Shown here: positions 36,652 to 49,379 of the stretch, piece by piece
Layout: the number at the start of each line of letters is the position of its first letter
How positions within the stretch are numbered: the first letter of the stretch is position 1
NCBI RefSeq assembly: GCF_933775445.1
Contig: NC_065873.1
Location: 6,200,001 to 6,264,000, forward strand
DNA: 64,000 nt
Direction of reading: 5' to 3'
DNA from: Argentina anserina
Taxonomy: Eukaryota > Streptophyta > Magnoliopsida > Rosales > Rosaceae
Translations under genes and position numbers: made by a program
Notes under the pieces: generated by a model
What the model was told of the DNA's origin: nothing
Seen by the model: the letters and a program-made list of their open reading frames with translations, nothing else
The model's database searches: none

Positions 36652-39600
36652 ATGAACTCAGATAAGGGCCGAGGACGGGCGAGAGGCTGAGGTCGAGGTA
36701 GGGCCGCAGGCCGAGTCCGCAACGTGGAGAACCTTTATGAGGAAGCTGCTCCACAGGAAGAACAGGTTGAGTCTGCTACTGCAGTTAGAGATGATGGACG
36801 AGTGTTGAAGCTGATCAAGGATATCAGTGCACTGTCAGCGCCGACCTTTCATGGTGGACTAGATCATATGGTAGCTGACCATTGGATCGAGGGTATGGAG
36901 ACATATTTTGAGATGATAAAGTGCACAGAGATTGAGAAGAGAAAGATAGCTACATTCTTTCTAAAAGATGATGCTCTAGACTGGTGGAAGAGCACGAGAC
37001 ATACAGTGAATGTGTCTACATTCACATGGGGAGGTTTCACTACCCTTTTTGGAGAGAAGTATTTTCCCGCCTCAGTACAGGAGAACTTAGAGCTTGAGTT
37101 TCTAGCGCTGGTACAGGGAGACATGACAGTTAGAGAGTATGATGCTCGATTTTCGCAGCTGTACCGGTATGTCAGGCCTATGGGTGCGACCTCTTTAGCT
37201 CAGAAGTATCTACGAGGGCTGAAACAGGAGTACAAGACCATGATATCAGTCCTTTGCCTGAGTACAAAGGAGTTGATATTTGAGAGTGCCATGAGCTTGG
37301 AGCAAGCAGATAAGACTCGAGCAGGAGATGTGGGAAGCAGAGATGCGAAGGGAAAAGGCAAGGCAATCTGTACAGGCAGCGAGCACTCAAGGCCGACGGG
37401 TAGGTCATGGAAGAGGCCAAGACCCCACTATCAGGTTCTGACAAGGGCAACACCCCTATCTATCAGGGCTGCACCAGTTAGACCATTGGCATCAGTGAGG
37501 TGTTATGGCTGCAATGAGATGGGACATTACGCCTCAGCATGTCCGAAACCGAAGAGAGTAGGCTGCCACCGTTGCGGGCAAGTGGGACACATAGCTAGAG
37601 ATTGTACCCGACCTCTTCAGGGTAGACAGGAACAGCCGCAGAGACAGCTACCAGCGGGCCAAGCTAGAGTGTTCGCAGTGGGTCAGCGAGACACAAGAGT
37701 GGAAGGTACATTATCACTTTTTGACTACCTTACTAGAGTATTGTTTGATACGGGAGCATCGCATTCATTTATTCCTACACCTCTTGGGAACGCCTTATGT
37801 GTCACTTCGCCCCTTGGAGTGTCACTTGAGTTAGAGACAATCTGCAAAGCTTGTTCGATTTTGATTGGAAGTAGAGAGTTCTCTGCTTCGTTGATTGTGA
37901 TTCCGGACCACACTTATGATGTGATCTTGGGGATTGATTGGTTGAGACCGCAGCACGCGGTGATTGATTGTTTTGACATAGTGGTGTCCTTTCATAGACC
38001 CGGAGAGCCAGTGTTTCGTTATCGTTGCCTCAAGTCAGATAACGCCATGAGATCAGGAGTTTTAGCACACGTGGAGTCGGTGGATCAAAAAGTGACTATT
38101 GCAGACATTGTGGTAGTATCTGAGTTTAGTGAGGTGTTCCAAGAGATACCGGGGTACCTCCTCGAAGAGTGGTAGATTTCTGCATTGATGTAGTACCTGG
38201 TACGACACCTGTATCAAAGGCGCCCTATAGAATGGAGCAGAATGAACTTAAGGAGTTGAAGGTGCAAATCGATGAGCTATTGGACCAAGGGTTCATTAGA
38301 CCCAGTGTTTCACCTTGGGGAGCACCGGTTTTGTTCGTGAAGAAGAAAGATGGTTCTCTGCGGTTATGTGTGGACTACAGAGAACTGAACAAGGTGACCA
38401 TCAAGAATAGGTACCCCTTACCTAGGATTGATGACTTGTTCGATCAGCACAAAGGTGCTACGGTGTTCTCAAAGATTGATTTGAGATCCGGTTATCATCA
38501 GCTCAGGGTGAAGGAAGAAGATATATCGAAGACAGCCTTCAGGACCCGGTATGGACATTATGCGTTTGTTGTCATGCCATTTGGTCTAACGAATGCACCA
38601 GCTGTCTTTATGAGTTTGATGAACCAAGTATTTAGCCCGTACTTGGATGAGTTTGTTGTGGTGTTTGTGGATGACATTCTGATATACTCCAAGACACAAG
38701 AAGAACATGTGGTGCATCTGAGAACAGTGTTGCAGACCTTGAAGGAGGCGAGACTGTATGCCAAGCAAGAGAAGTGTGAGTTCTGGAAGGAAGATGTCAA
38801 ATTCCTTGGTCATGTTGTCTCAAAAGATGAAGTGCTAGTGGACCCATCAAAGGTAGAGGCAGTAAAGAATTGGAGTCGTCCAAAGAACCCTACAGAGATT
38901 CGTAGTTTCCTCGGTTTGGCAGGTTACTACATGAGGTTTATCGAGGGGTTTTCTAGTATTGCATCTTCATTGACCAAGTTGACCAAGAAAGATACTCCGT
39001 TCGTGTGGACGGATGCATGTGAGGAAGCATTCAACAAACTAAAGACCAGTCTGACCACAGCTCTAGTGTTGACGATTCCTTCAAGTGGTGGTGGCTATGT
39101 CATTTACAGTGATGCTTCACTCCATGGTTTGGGTTGTGTGTTGATGCAGCATGGAGGAGTTGTTGCTTATGGCTCGAGACAGTTGAAGATTCATGAAAAG
39201 AATTACCCTACGCACGACCTAGAGCTTGCGGCAGTTGTGTTTGCCCTGAAGATTTGGAGACATTACTTGTATGGTGAGAAGTTTCAACTCTTTTCAGATC
39301 ATAAGAGTTTGAAGTACTTGTTCTCATAGAAGGAGCTGAATATGAGGCAGAGGAGATGGATGGAACTTCTCAAGGACTATGACTTCACATTAGAGTACCA
39401 CCCGGGGAAGGCAAATGTGGTGGCCGATGCATTGAGCAGGAAACCGAGAGGTGTGGTGGCTTCACTTATGGTCCAGGAATGGTTCATGCTCGAAACTGCA
39501 TTGGAGTTTGATTTGGTACCATCGGGAGGAGAACCAAGGGTCTTTCTTGGTAGTGTCACGGTGCAACCCACATTGATCACGAGGATCATACAGGGTCAGG

Positions 39601-42600
39601 CGCGGGATAGACGCTCACAAGCTAAGTTGGCAGATCTTGTAGTTGATACGCTTGATGAGTGCCCTTCTGAGTGGAGAGTTGGACCCGATGGAGGGTTGAG
39701 GTTTGGGACAAGATTGTGTGTCCCAGATTGTGATGAGCTTCGGGAGGAGGTCCTTCGTACGGCACATCAATCACGTTATACCGTTTATCCAGGGAACACC
39801 AAGATGTACAAGGACCTATGCAGGCAATTCTGGTGGAACGGTATGAAGAAAGATGTAGCGGAGTTTGTATCGAAGTGCCTTACATGTCAGCAAGTAAAAG
39901 CAGAACACCAACGACCAGCTGGCATGTTGAAACCGTTGACTATTCCTCTTTGGAAGTGGGAGCAGATATCTATGGATTTTGTGACTGGATTGCCTAGATC
40001 GAAGAAGGGTCACGATGCCATATGGGTGACTGTCGATCGGTTGACGAAGTCGGCTCATTTTCTTCCAGTGTCGATGAAGTACTCAGTGGACGTGCTTGGG
40101 AAACTATATGTGGATGAGGTAGTGAGACTACATGGTGCTCCAGTTTCTATTGTTTCTGATCGAGATGCATGTTTCACTTCGAAGTTCTGGGGTGGTTTGC
40201 AGAAGGCGATGGGCACTACCTTGGATATGAGTACAGCTTTTCACCCTCAGACGGATGGAAAGACGGAAAGTATAAATCAGGTGATGGAAGACATGTTGAG
40301 AGCATGTGTACTGGATTTCAAGGGTAGTTGGGAAGATCATTTGAGATTGATTGAGTTTTCCTACAACAACAGCTACCATTCTAGCATTGGCATGGCACCT
40401 TATGAGGCTCTTTATGGTAGACCATGTCGTTCACCGATCTGTTGGGCCGAAGTGGGTGATTGATAGGAGCACAAAGTGTGACGTTCTTAATGTGTTTATA
40501 TCCTATTCTTACTCTTTGTTACCTCTTATTTAGTATGTTTTAGTTTCTTTTGTATGAATAAATGTTTAGGTAGAGCTTATATCATTTATGAGGAATTGAT
40601 GATGAAATCGTGCTAAGTGTTAAGAATCTTTGTTGAGATATGATTCCTTGTTCGAGTAGGATTCATCCTTTCGTATTTCTTTGTTTCTAACATACTTCTT
40701 ATTAGGAAATAAAATCCATGTTGGAGAAGGAAAGAAATCCTAGTTCCACAAGGAAAGAGAAGAAGATGCACTTAAAAGCCAAATCAATGCAAGAATGAAA
40801 ATGCTGTCAAGATTCGTAGTCCAACTTCGACGGAGTCCCCTAGATAGCTCTGATCGAGTTAAAAGACGTACCTTATATGGATAAAAAGTATTTTGAGTCT
40901 AGTTTCTGTAGGATTTGGAATCAAATCAATATCTTATTCCTACAGGGAGATATGACCAAATCATTACTCGGAGGTCCAATGAGCTCGACGGAATTATCTC
41001 AGCCATTGATTTGCTTTTGATCCAAGGGCTATGAGGGAAACTTGGGACCTTGTTTCTCCTGCATATAGAGCACAAATATGATCAGAATCTCCATAAATCC
41101 CTGCACCAAAGAATGTCAAAGAAGGCATGCAGCAAATTAAATGAGTAGAGGCAAGAAAGTCAAAGAAGGCATGCAGAAAATTTAATGAGGAGAGGTAAGA
41201 AATATCAAACATGGCTGCAACAATTAAGACTTTTTCTGCCTCCCTAATTCAAAGGAAGAAATTTGTGCAAAAGAAATCAGCATTAAAGGAGGAAGAAGAT
41301 ATGCAATTAATGCAAAAGATATGCAATCCTTATAGAAATCAGAATTCTGGCAGTGCAGATCATCCAACTTTGACGGGCACTCCTAGACAGTTGAAATTGA
41401 CTGGGAAAATGTACCTTATATGGATGAAAAGCCACGGAAGTCTAGTTGAAATTGCCAGTTGGAATCATCTCAATATCTATTTTCTAGAGAACGTTATGGC
41501 CACAACAAGGGACAAAGGTCAGATCTTCCGAATCTAGGAAACCTCAACCAATTTGGTTTCAACTTTGTGGACTTTGTGGCCAGCCTCCCTTGGGTTTCTT
41601 CCTCTATATATAGCACCTCAATTCCACAGAAAAAGATCATCAACCTTGCTCACAAGACTTGACAAAGCTCTGCCCAAACACTTTCATTCACCAAGAACCA
41701 TAGAATCCGAATTCACCACCCTTCATCATATTTTCTGTCCAAAGCTTGGGAGCCTAGGATACCATACTCTTGAAGATCTCGTGCTACCTTTGTAAGGAAC
41801 CTTGGGAGGAGAATTATAAAGTGTAACTCTTTGATCTTCATGTTAAGTTTTCGGGTTTTTATGTTCTTGTTCTTAGATGATTTATGTTTAGGTTTTGTTA
41901 AAGTTATTTTTATTCTTGTCTATGAGATATTTGTAACTTTTGAATGACATCATGAATTAAGGTTTTCGATTTTTAATTCAATGATTTTAGGCTTTATGTC
42001 ATGAATTTCTGTTTATTTATTTAAATGATTTTGGTGTGTTCTTACTTACGTGTGTGTTTGATACCCGGAAGTTGACGTCGCATGTGTAATAATCCAAAGT
42101 TATAAACAATTTTGATACTTGGGAGTTGATTAATTGTTTGTTCTTTGTCACCTTCACCGATTATTGCCTAGGTTGGGTTAGACTTGTGCATTTGAATATG
42201 TTTATCTTTTCTATGTGATTTTTGGAATTGCATGATTGTTGGTTAAGTAGGTGACATGCTTAATGAATTCAATATGCGTGGCTTTGAAGTTGCATAGTAG
42301 GATAAGTATGTTAGATTTCGAATGAGGTTGGGACTGAGTTCGAATGTGTTAAAGTGTCATTGAGTTAGGAACCTTGGGAGGAACTTAACTGCATAACCGA
42401 TTCTAGGATGTATAATGAACCTTACGGCATGAACTTAATTGAGATTAGATTTCGTTACCTTTGTTCTTATGTTATTTGTTTGGTAATTGCTTATGTGTTG
42501 GTTGGTTGATCACATGTATATATTAGTTTAGGTTTAATTTATGTTTGATCCGAAATATTTCCCAAAATCCTCAAACTCTTATGAATTCGTTGTTAAATAT

Positions 42601-43009
42601 TTGTGATTCTTACCCTAGATGGATCCCCGGTTTGTGAACGATACCCTCTTGCTTTATACTACTAACGATGCTTACAGGGTTAATATTGATCTCGAGTAAT
42701 CGAATCGATCAGTGATGAGGCACTGATCGGTCCAGAAGTGGTTCAGGAAACCACGGAGAAGATCTCTATCATTCGGGATAGAATCTGGACCACTCAGAGC
42801 AGACAAAAGAGCTATGCGGACTTGAAGAGGAGACATGTGGAATTTGAGATCGGCGATCATGTGTTCTTGAAAGTTTCACCTATGAGGGGTGTAGTGAGAT
42901 TTGGCAAGAAGGGAAAGTTGGCACCGAGGTACGTTGGGCCCTTTGATATACTTGAGAAGGTGGGTGAACTATCATATCGACTAGCCTTGCCTACTACCCA
43001 ACATCCACA
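36652..43009 (+). pseudogene. Gypsy gag-pol polyprotein, nearly complete but interrupted
   Basis: Gag starts at ATG 36652 in an Arg/Gly-rich stretch with TGA at 36688, then stays open to about 38150: retrotransposon gag domain, two CCHC knuckles (CYGCNEMGHYASAC, CHRCGQVGHIARDC) and protease (LFDTGASHSFI). A one-base shift near 38150 separates gag-protease from reverse transcriptase ([15 protein letters not shown]). RNase H ([10 protein letters not shown]) is cut by TAG at 39327, where the family has a Gln. Integrase follows: HHCC region (CLTCQQVKAE) and core (MDFVTGLP, FHPQTDGKTE). The solo-LTR insertion splits integrase right after WAEVGD; it resumes at 42712 and is lost at about 43000 by deletion. 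Confidence 0.9.
40461..42711 (+). mobile_element. 2251-bp solo-LTR-like insertion in the Gypsy integrase gene
   Basis: Begins TGATAGGAGCAC and ends ATCGATCA (TG...CA), flanked by TSD GTGAT at 40456-40460 and 42712-42716; removing it restores the integrase reading seen in the sister element. There is no gag-pol and no internal LTR pair, so a solo LTR of another, long-LTR family is most likely; assignment to a Tat/Athila-like lineage is a guess. It includes an imperfect duplication of GTCAAAGAAGGCATGCAG near 41115 and 41159. Confidence 0.82.
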
Positions 43010-44008
43010 TGTTATATAATATACTGTTATGATTTTATCATGATGACGTCATTTTGATGACGAGATTTATATATCGTTTATGTGATTTGGATTTGTACAA
43101 TATGAGGTGAGATTATTGTACGTGATTTTAACATGGAGTTTGTTAAAATATTGAATTGTCTTCGGACTTGATTTTTGGTACAATATGATGTGAGATTATT
43201 GTACGTGTTTGGCAAGTCGGAACCTAGCCTTTGGCCGGGTGAAAGTTACGATACAGTTAGAGCTCTAGTCTGTCTTCCGGAGTACTGCATGAGAGGTAAC
43301 GGGTGGTTATCGTCTCATGAGTACTCATATTGTGTTGGATGTTTGGTAGCGGGTGGTTACCCAATATCGGTGGTGTACTACGTGAGGGGTAACGGATGTG
43401 TACCAGCGTTCAATAGTACCCGTATTATAAATGTTTTTGGGTAACCATAAGGGTTGCCCGATTTCTCATGAGCACTTTCATTTCATATATTTTTGGGACA
43501 ACCAGATGGGCCGTCCATTGACTCATGAGGACATTTATATTTTGTTGATTGTGATTTTTCGTATATATTGATATGCGAATTATATTTCCATTTTACTCAT
43601 ACGAGCTATAAACTTACCGGGTTTGTGTTTACAATCCCGGTGCACCAATTCGATGGTGTAGGGGATAATTCTGCAGGTGTTGACTAGTGGGGATTGAGAG
43701 ACGACTCCGGAGTCTCGAAGTTATTCATTATCCTGCTTGTGGTGTGGTTTTCATTTCAGAATTGTGTGTGAGAATTTGTGAGGTCTTATTGGTGAGTTTT
43801 GTGAGAGATTGTGAGGATTGTTACATTTCCATTTTATGTAATGCTGAATTATAAATTTGGTTTGTAATAATTGGTTTTCTGAGTTGTATTGAGAACTCAG
43901 TGATGATCCGCTGTGCATTTAAAATGATTTCGATTCGTTGAGATTGTTTTGATGTTTAACGACTTTGAAATTTTGAGTTTTCATGCTCGAAATTTTAGGG
44001 TCGTTAGA
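43010..44008 (+). repeat. 3' LTR of the Gypsy element, 5'-truncated
   Basis: Matches the last third of the 5' LTR (from about 35369). The join to integrase is abrupt at TGTTATATAA; TSD GAATG follows. Confidence 0.9.
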
Positions 44009-44013
44009 GAATG

Positions 44014-44543
44014 CTTGATCATGATAATATCAGTTAGGACATGGCTGTAGCTGTTCTTCATGAATAATAGAAGCTAAAAACCAGAATAAGAACCAAACTC
44101 AAAGTACTCTTTGTTCACCCCAGTAGAGGTAAAACTTTAAACCCCTTTTATCTTTAACCCGGCATACCTATAACTAAATAAAGAAACTAAAACAATGATT
44201 TCTGGATTGAAATGAGCTACTATATATGAAAAGCAAGTTGCAGGATGTAATGAACTAATGTTTTTCTGATTCCGGTCCATTGCACCATACTGAATCAAGT
44301 GAGCAACAGCTAAAAGAAAAGGCAAAATGATCATATATAGATATCCTAGCTTGTTCTATATGAGCATATATATATATGGTAGTAGTGAAATTTGTATATA
44401 ATACTCCACAATGACTTTTCAACTGTTTGGCACATGAAAGGAACCAAAATAATTGATCTCAAATCTCAATGATTTTTCCCCGGAGCTCAAATTTCCATAA
44501 ATATGGCTTTTCTGTAATGTTATATATCTTATGAGTTGCCAAT
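44014..44543. other. Intergenic, no feature recognised
   Basis: AT-rich host DNA between the Gypsy element and the mini-Copia. Confidence 0.5.
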
Positions 44544-44548
44544 ATATC

Positions 44549-47147
44549 AGTTGAAAAAGATTGATTATTGCTTGATTAATTCATACACAGGTTCTACTTG
44601 ATTATATAGGCTAATTCTATCACTATTCTACCACTAATTTCTCATTGATTTACGGAGGGAATCACATGCCGTGATTCCCAGTCGAATTCACGCCAACACT
44701 CCCCCTCAAGTTGGTGCATACATATCAACCATGCCGAGCTTGCTAAGTGAATCATAAAAGGCCTTTTTAGACACTCATTTTGTGAGCATATCGGCAAGTT
44801 GCTCTTCTGTAGAAACAAAAGGAAAACGGATGATCTTCGAGTCTAGTTTGTTATTTATAAAGTGACGATCAACCTCCACATGTTTTGTACGATCATGTTG
44901 CACATGATTATGAGAAATATCAATAGCTGCCTTGTTGTCACAGTACAGCTGCATAGCACATGTAGGCTTAATACCCAAATCTTGTAGCAAATTTCTAAGC
45001 CATAACAATTCGCAAACTCCCTGAGCCATACCTCTGTATTCTGCTTCAGCACTAGATCGAGCTACCACATTTGTTTTTTACTCCTCCACGTAAAAAAATT
45101 ACCTCCAACAAAGGTAAAGTACCCTGATGTGGATCTCCAATCTGTAATATTTCCAGCCCAGTCTGCATCTGTGAAGCCACAAATCTCAAGGATATTGTTG
45201 TGATTAGAAAACATTACTCCTCTCCCTGGAGCCGACTTCAAGTACCTCAAAATCCTCACAACAGTATCCATGTGATCCACCCTCGGATTATGCATAAACT
45301 GACTCACTACACTTACTGCATACGCAACATCTGGCCTTGTATGTAACAAATAAATCAGGCATCCAACTAGCCTCTGATAATGAGTTTTGTCAGTGGGTAC
45401 TTGATCTGGGTACTCTGCTAAGCGATGGTTCTGCTCAATAGGAGTATCAATTGGAGTACAATCTAACATACATGTTTCCGTTAGTAGATCAAGGATGTAC
45501 TTCCTCTGACACAGATAGATACAATCACTTCCCCGGGCTACCTCAATGCCCAAGAAATACTTGAGTGTACCTAGGTCCTTCATCTCAAACTCTGTGGCTA
45601 GCTGCTTTTGTAATCTATCCACCTCAATAGTATCATTACCAGTAACTACCATATCGTCAGCATATATGATTAGGGCTGTTACCTTCCCTTGTTGATGTTT
45701 GAGAAATAATGTGTGGTCTGAATTACTCTGCATATAGCCAATTTTCCCCATGAATTGTGAGAATCTTCCAAACCAAGCATGAGGTGACTGTTTAAGACCA
45801 TACAAAGACTTTCTCAATCTGCATACGAAGTTACTTGGAGAAGCGGCCACATATCCAGGTGGAAGATCCATGTATACTTCCTCTGTTAGTTCTCCATGAA
45901 GGAATGCATTCTTAACATCAAACTACCTAAGTGGCCAGTTCAAATTAGCAGCGACAGAGAGCAATACCCGGATAGTGTTTATCTTTGCAACATGTGCAAA
46001 TGTCTCATCATAGTCTATACCATATGTCTGGGTGAACCCCTTCGCTACTAGGCGTGCTTTATACCGGCTTACTGACCCATCTGGATTATGCTTCACCGTA
46101 AACATTTGTAACATAGGGTACGGGTGGAGGGGATAATACAGTAAAATAAGATTTATCATAAGTCATATGATCAGATGCACCAGAATTAATAATGCATTTA
46201 TCAGAACTAACAGAGTGAAAAATATTTAAAGCCATACCAATATGATCACGGCCAACAATGGAGGTTGTAGGTACTCCTCCAACAGTATGATGATCATGCC
46301 CAACCACACCATAGATATCTGATTCCGGAACTAATTGAACATCAAGCAGCCTAGAACCCTCCGTGTGGTGTCCAAAACCAATTGAAAAGAAACAATGTAA
46401 AAATCAAGAATTTAGACAGCAAAAAACACAGACAATGGAGATGAATCGGTCTCCGGTGCACTTGCACTGACGGTGAGGATACACTGATAAAAAAAGGCTA
46501 CTGTTTCTGGACGGACCGGGTCGGGTTGGACTGGACCGTGTCGGGTTGGACTGAACCGGGTCGCTTTTCCAGGTCGGGTCGATTTGCCGGGTCGAGTTGA
46601 AAATGAAAAATTTCGTCAGGCGGTGCAGACTGTGACTGCGGGGCCGAGTGGAGAAATACCGGACGACGTCGGTGGGTCGAGGCGGAGCGGATTGCGACTG
46701 CGGAAGAAGCGGCGGAGGGACGCAGCAACACCGGAGGGCGGCGTCGTCGGGTCGAGGAACGGCCGGAAAGCAGTGCGTCGGGTCGAGGAATAGCGGAGGG
46801 ACGCAGCAGCAGAGGAGGGTGGCATCGTCGGGGGGGGGGGGGGCAGGACGGAGCCAGACGGAGCGCCGGAGGTCGTCGAGGAGTACCGGAGGCAGTGGTG
46901 ACGGAGCCGGTCGGAGGATGCAGTGGTGAGCACGAGGAACCGGCCGAAAAAAAAAGAAAAAATACCCAGAAAAAACAGAGCAAAGGCTCTGATACCAAGT
47001 TGAAAAAGATTGATTATTGCTTGATTAATTCATACACAGGTTCTACTTGATTATATAGGCTAATTCTATCACTATTCTACCACTAATTTCTCCTTGATTT
47101 ACGGAGGGAATCACGGGCCGTGATTCCCGGCCAAATTCACGCCAACA
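44549..47147 (-). mobile_element. Mini-Copia: internally deleted, minus strand
   Basis: Two 150-bp LTRs (44549-44698 and 46998-47147), minus-strand start TGTTGGCG. TSD ATATC at 44544-44548 and 47148-47152. The primer site (tRNA-Met, TGGTATCAGAGCC on the minus strand) abuts the 5' LTR at 46985-46997, and the purine tract TTGAGGGGGAG lies beside the 3' LTR. A GC-rich leader (46500-46980) with a 14-G run occupies the gag position. Confidence 0.92.
44775..46320 (-). pseudogene. Mini-Copia pol remnant: protease fused to reverse transcriptase and RNase H, no integrase
   Basis: On the minus strand: a protease-like stretch whose active-site Asp is Asn ([10 protein letters not shown]), an abrupt join near 46105 directly into reverse transcriptase ([20 protein letters not shown]), a stop near 45925 where the family has Gln before FDVKNAFL, the YADDMVVTG catalytic motif, and RNase H (SSAEAEYRGM, YCDNKAAIDI). 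A break near 45065 splits reverse transcriptase from RNase H. Gag, integrase and the N-terminal part of reverse transcriptase are missing, so it cannot move on its own proteins. Confidence 0.88.
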
Positions 47148-47208
47148 ATATCATCGCCCAATATAATCAAGAAAACCATGGTTTTTCCGTAGTTAATAAG
47201 AGTTTAAG

Positions 47209-47532
47209 TGAAACTGAAGTATTCATTCAAGCTCGATCAGTTTTAAACTTCTAATTTGCCTGCTTATACCAGATGATGTGATATATCAGATTGTGAAAAG
47301 AAAGAAATATCTCTACGTACAAACCATGCATCATTATAAGGACCCAGCAAGCTGGCCAAGCCAGCTAGAGAGCTTGGAAGGTTGTTCAGGACACAGTACA
47401 TATGCACTAAAGCAAGAACATCACTTATTCTCAGTACACAGAGGCCTCTGGCTTGGAAGCTCTCTCAAAAACAAGAAGATGATGATGTAAATGAAGACAA
47501 TGGGGTTTACTGTACTCGTGAAAGTTTTGTAC
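47209..47532. repeat. Direct duplicate of 1-324
   Basis: Second copy of the segment at the left window edge, same orientation, about 47 kb away and about 1 kb upstream of the MYB gene. Similarity ends after GTGAAAGTTTTGTAC. Confidence 0.8.
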
Positions 47533-48372
47533 GGACTATCTGATCGACTGTGGATTTGATTCTTATGGACCCCACCTGCCATGCAAGTTAGAGAGTAAAA
47601 CAGAAGGGTAATCTGTATGAGATCTCTACAGATGAATAAACTTACCTAGATATAGTATTTCAACTTTGTTTTACCTCAATTCGAATGCTTATCTCTTAAT
47701 TCACTAAGCTTCTAAGTTCTAACTCGCCAAACTACCCTCTTTATGCATTAGCCGGCAAGTTTCCAAACTTACCAAATCAGAAGATAAGATCTTCTAGGTT
47801 TTTGAGATTGAGATTTGACTAGTTGAAGTGCTTTCAGAACTTCTAATGCTTACATTAACCCAAGTTGTTATGTTTTACGTATAATATGTATACAGAATTA
47901 CAATGATTAAATTGAATCAGCTTTATTTGTAGTTAATTAAGTCAATTTGCAAAATAAACAAGAGATTAGCATTTTAGGTTTGTGAGTGGCCCCTGAATTT
48001 CTTATAGGAAAGAAAGATATATTAGATGTTTCTACGTATTGCCAACACAAGTAGATGACTGAAAATCTGACTGTTTAGTACTCGTAATGTACCCTTACAT
48101 TACTTAACCTCGTTGCGCTTACCTTGATTAGGAAAACTGTTCTCTCCTGATACATTATACAAAAAGAAAAGGCCAGGAAAGAAAAGGACTTTAATCAACT
48201 TTACGGATTACCTGTGTATCAAAAATTCTTGGAGATACTGACGCACTTCTGTTTAGTCTTCATCATCTTGTTTTTGTGGTAGCTAAGGAGACAAATCACT
48301 CATATTCCACATCAGTTTTACAAGATCTCTTAGCCAACTTCCACTACCCCACCCAATCCCCTCAACCTTGCT

Positions 48373-48380
48373 TATAAATA
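48373..48380 (+). promoter_or_regulatory. TATA box of the RADIALIS-like gene
   Basis: TATAAATA about 160 bp upstream of the ATG, in a context usual for plant core promoters; transcription would start near 48405. Confidence 0.7.
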
Positions 48381-48531
48381 GAGCAGGCATTTCCACCATT
48401 TGCACACATCACACAACTCTTGACTTAAGTTTTAATCTCTATTGACTCCTGCTCACAAAGCAATCACCCTCCTCACTCTATCCTTTGCTCTTCAGTGCCC
48501 CTTTAGAAAACCATTTCAGCACTTCTTCCCA

Positions 48532-49379
48532 ATGGCATCAAGCTCAATGTCCTCGCGTAACTCGGGCTCCTCTTGGACGGCCAAGCAGAACAAGGCCTTC
48601 GAGAAGGCTCTGGCCCTCTACGACAAGGACACCCCCGATCGCTGGTACAATGTCGCCAGGGCTGTCGGGAACAAGACTCCCGAGGAAGTTAAGAGACACT
48701 ATGACCTTCTTGTGGAAGATGTGAAGCATATCGAGGCTGGCCAAGTTCCTTTCCCGGATTACAGGACTTCTGGTGGGAGTGGAAGTGGTCATGGCAACAT
48801 CGGTCATGATGAAGAAAAGAGGTACGTAGTAGCTAGCCAGTACTATTTGTTGAAATCCTCCTCCAATCCACTACCTAATTACACAACAACATATATAAAT
48901 GTTATTTTCCGATTCTTTTTCTGTGCATAAATTCTTCTACGTACTAACATATTCAACATCAGCAAGAAGCACTCTTTTTCTTCGCATCTTATTCTATATA
49001 TGCTATATATAATAGGACCATCCGTTTGGAACATTGACTTCTGCGCGCTATAACCCACTTCTTACGTACTCTTACATTTTATATATACTGCATAATGCAT
49101 ACCCAACTTCCTTTTAGCTTACCAGGAAATTGGCATGGGTATGCAAAACTGGGAGTAATTTCCCAACTTTAGACCGAGTGAGATCATTAATCAAGCCTAT
49201 ATTATATATCTTCGAGGGAGTTCGAGCAACACAAAGCTAGTTTCAAGCTTAACCTCCACCACATGAACCCATTGGAGTTAATGTGGCACGTTAATTAGAG
49301 TTAATATTAAGCCAAAGCTAATGCAAATCTCACAATTGTGTGCTAAATTTACAGGATGAGAAACCTGAAGCTCCACTGA
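48532..49379 (+). CDS. RADIALIS-like single-repeat MYB (SANT) protein
   Basis: Small nuclear MYB-related protein. RAD-family members act by competing with DIVARICATA-type MYBs for partner proteins, affecting floral and growth asymmetry (family knowledge). Two exons, 48532-48821 and 49355-49379, GT/AG intron of 533 bp, giving 104 aa. Ser-rich start ([15 protein letters not shown]), then one MYB repeat at about residues 12-60 with the key Trp residues of [15 protein letters not shown] and [11 protein letters not shown] and a third helix around [15 protein letters not shown]. The usual tail VPFPDYRT and a tiny second exon (MRNLKLH) match the family. The ATG at 48532 is the first in frame. No lesion seen. 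Confidence 0.95.

Larger units (their letters stand above)
33411..44008 (+). mobile_element. Gypsy element (chromovirus, Tekay/Del-like) with near-complete gag-pol and damaged 3' end
   Basis: TSD GAATG at 33406-33410 and 44009-44013. The 5' LTR is 2952 bp; the 3' LTR keeps only its last 999 bp and ends TTAGA instead of TTACA. The tRNA-Met primer site is at 36365-36376. Long LTRs, this primer site and a chromodomain-like C-terminus in the sister copy suggest the Tekay/Del lineage (inference). Inside pol is a 2.25-kb insertion. Overlapping LTR parts differ at about 2% of sites by eye, so it is older than the element at 20823. Confidence 0.92.

Noticed and set aside
46498..46998. Pro/Ser-rich open frames on both strands near 46.5-47.0 kb
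   Set aside because: GC-rich mini-Copia leader with open frames on both strands; no gag or host domain recognised.
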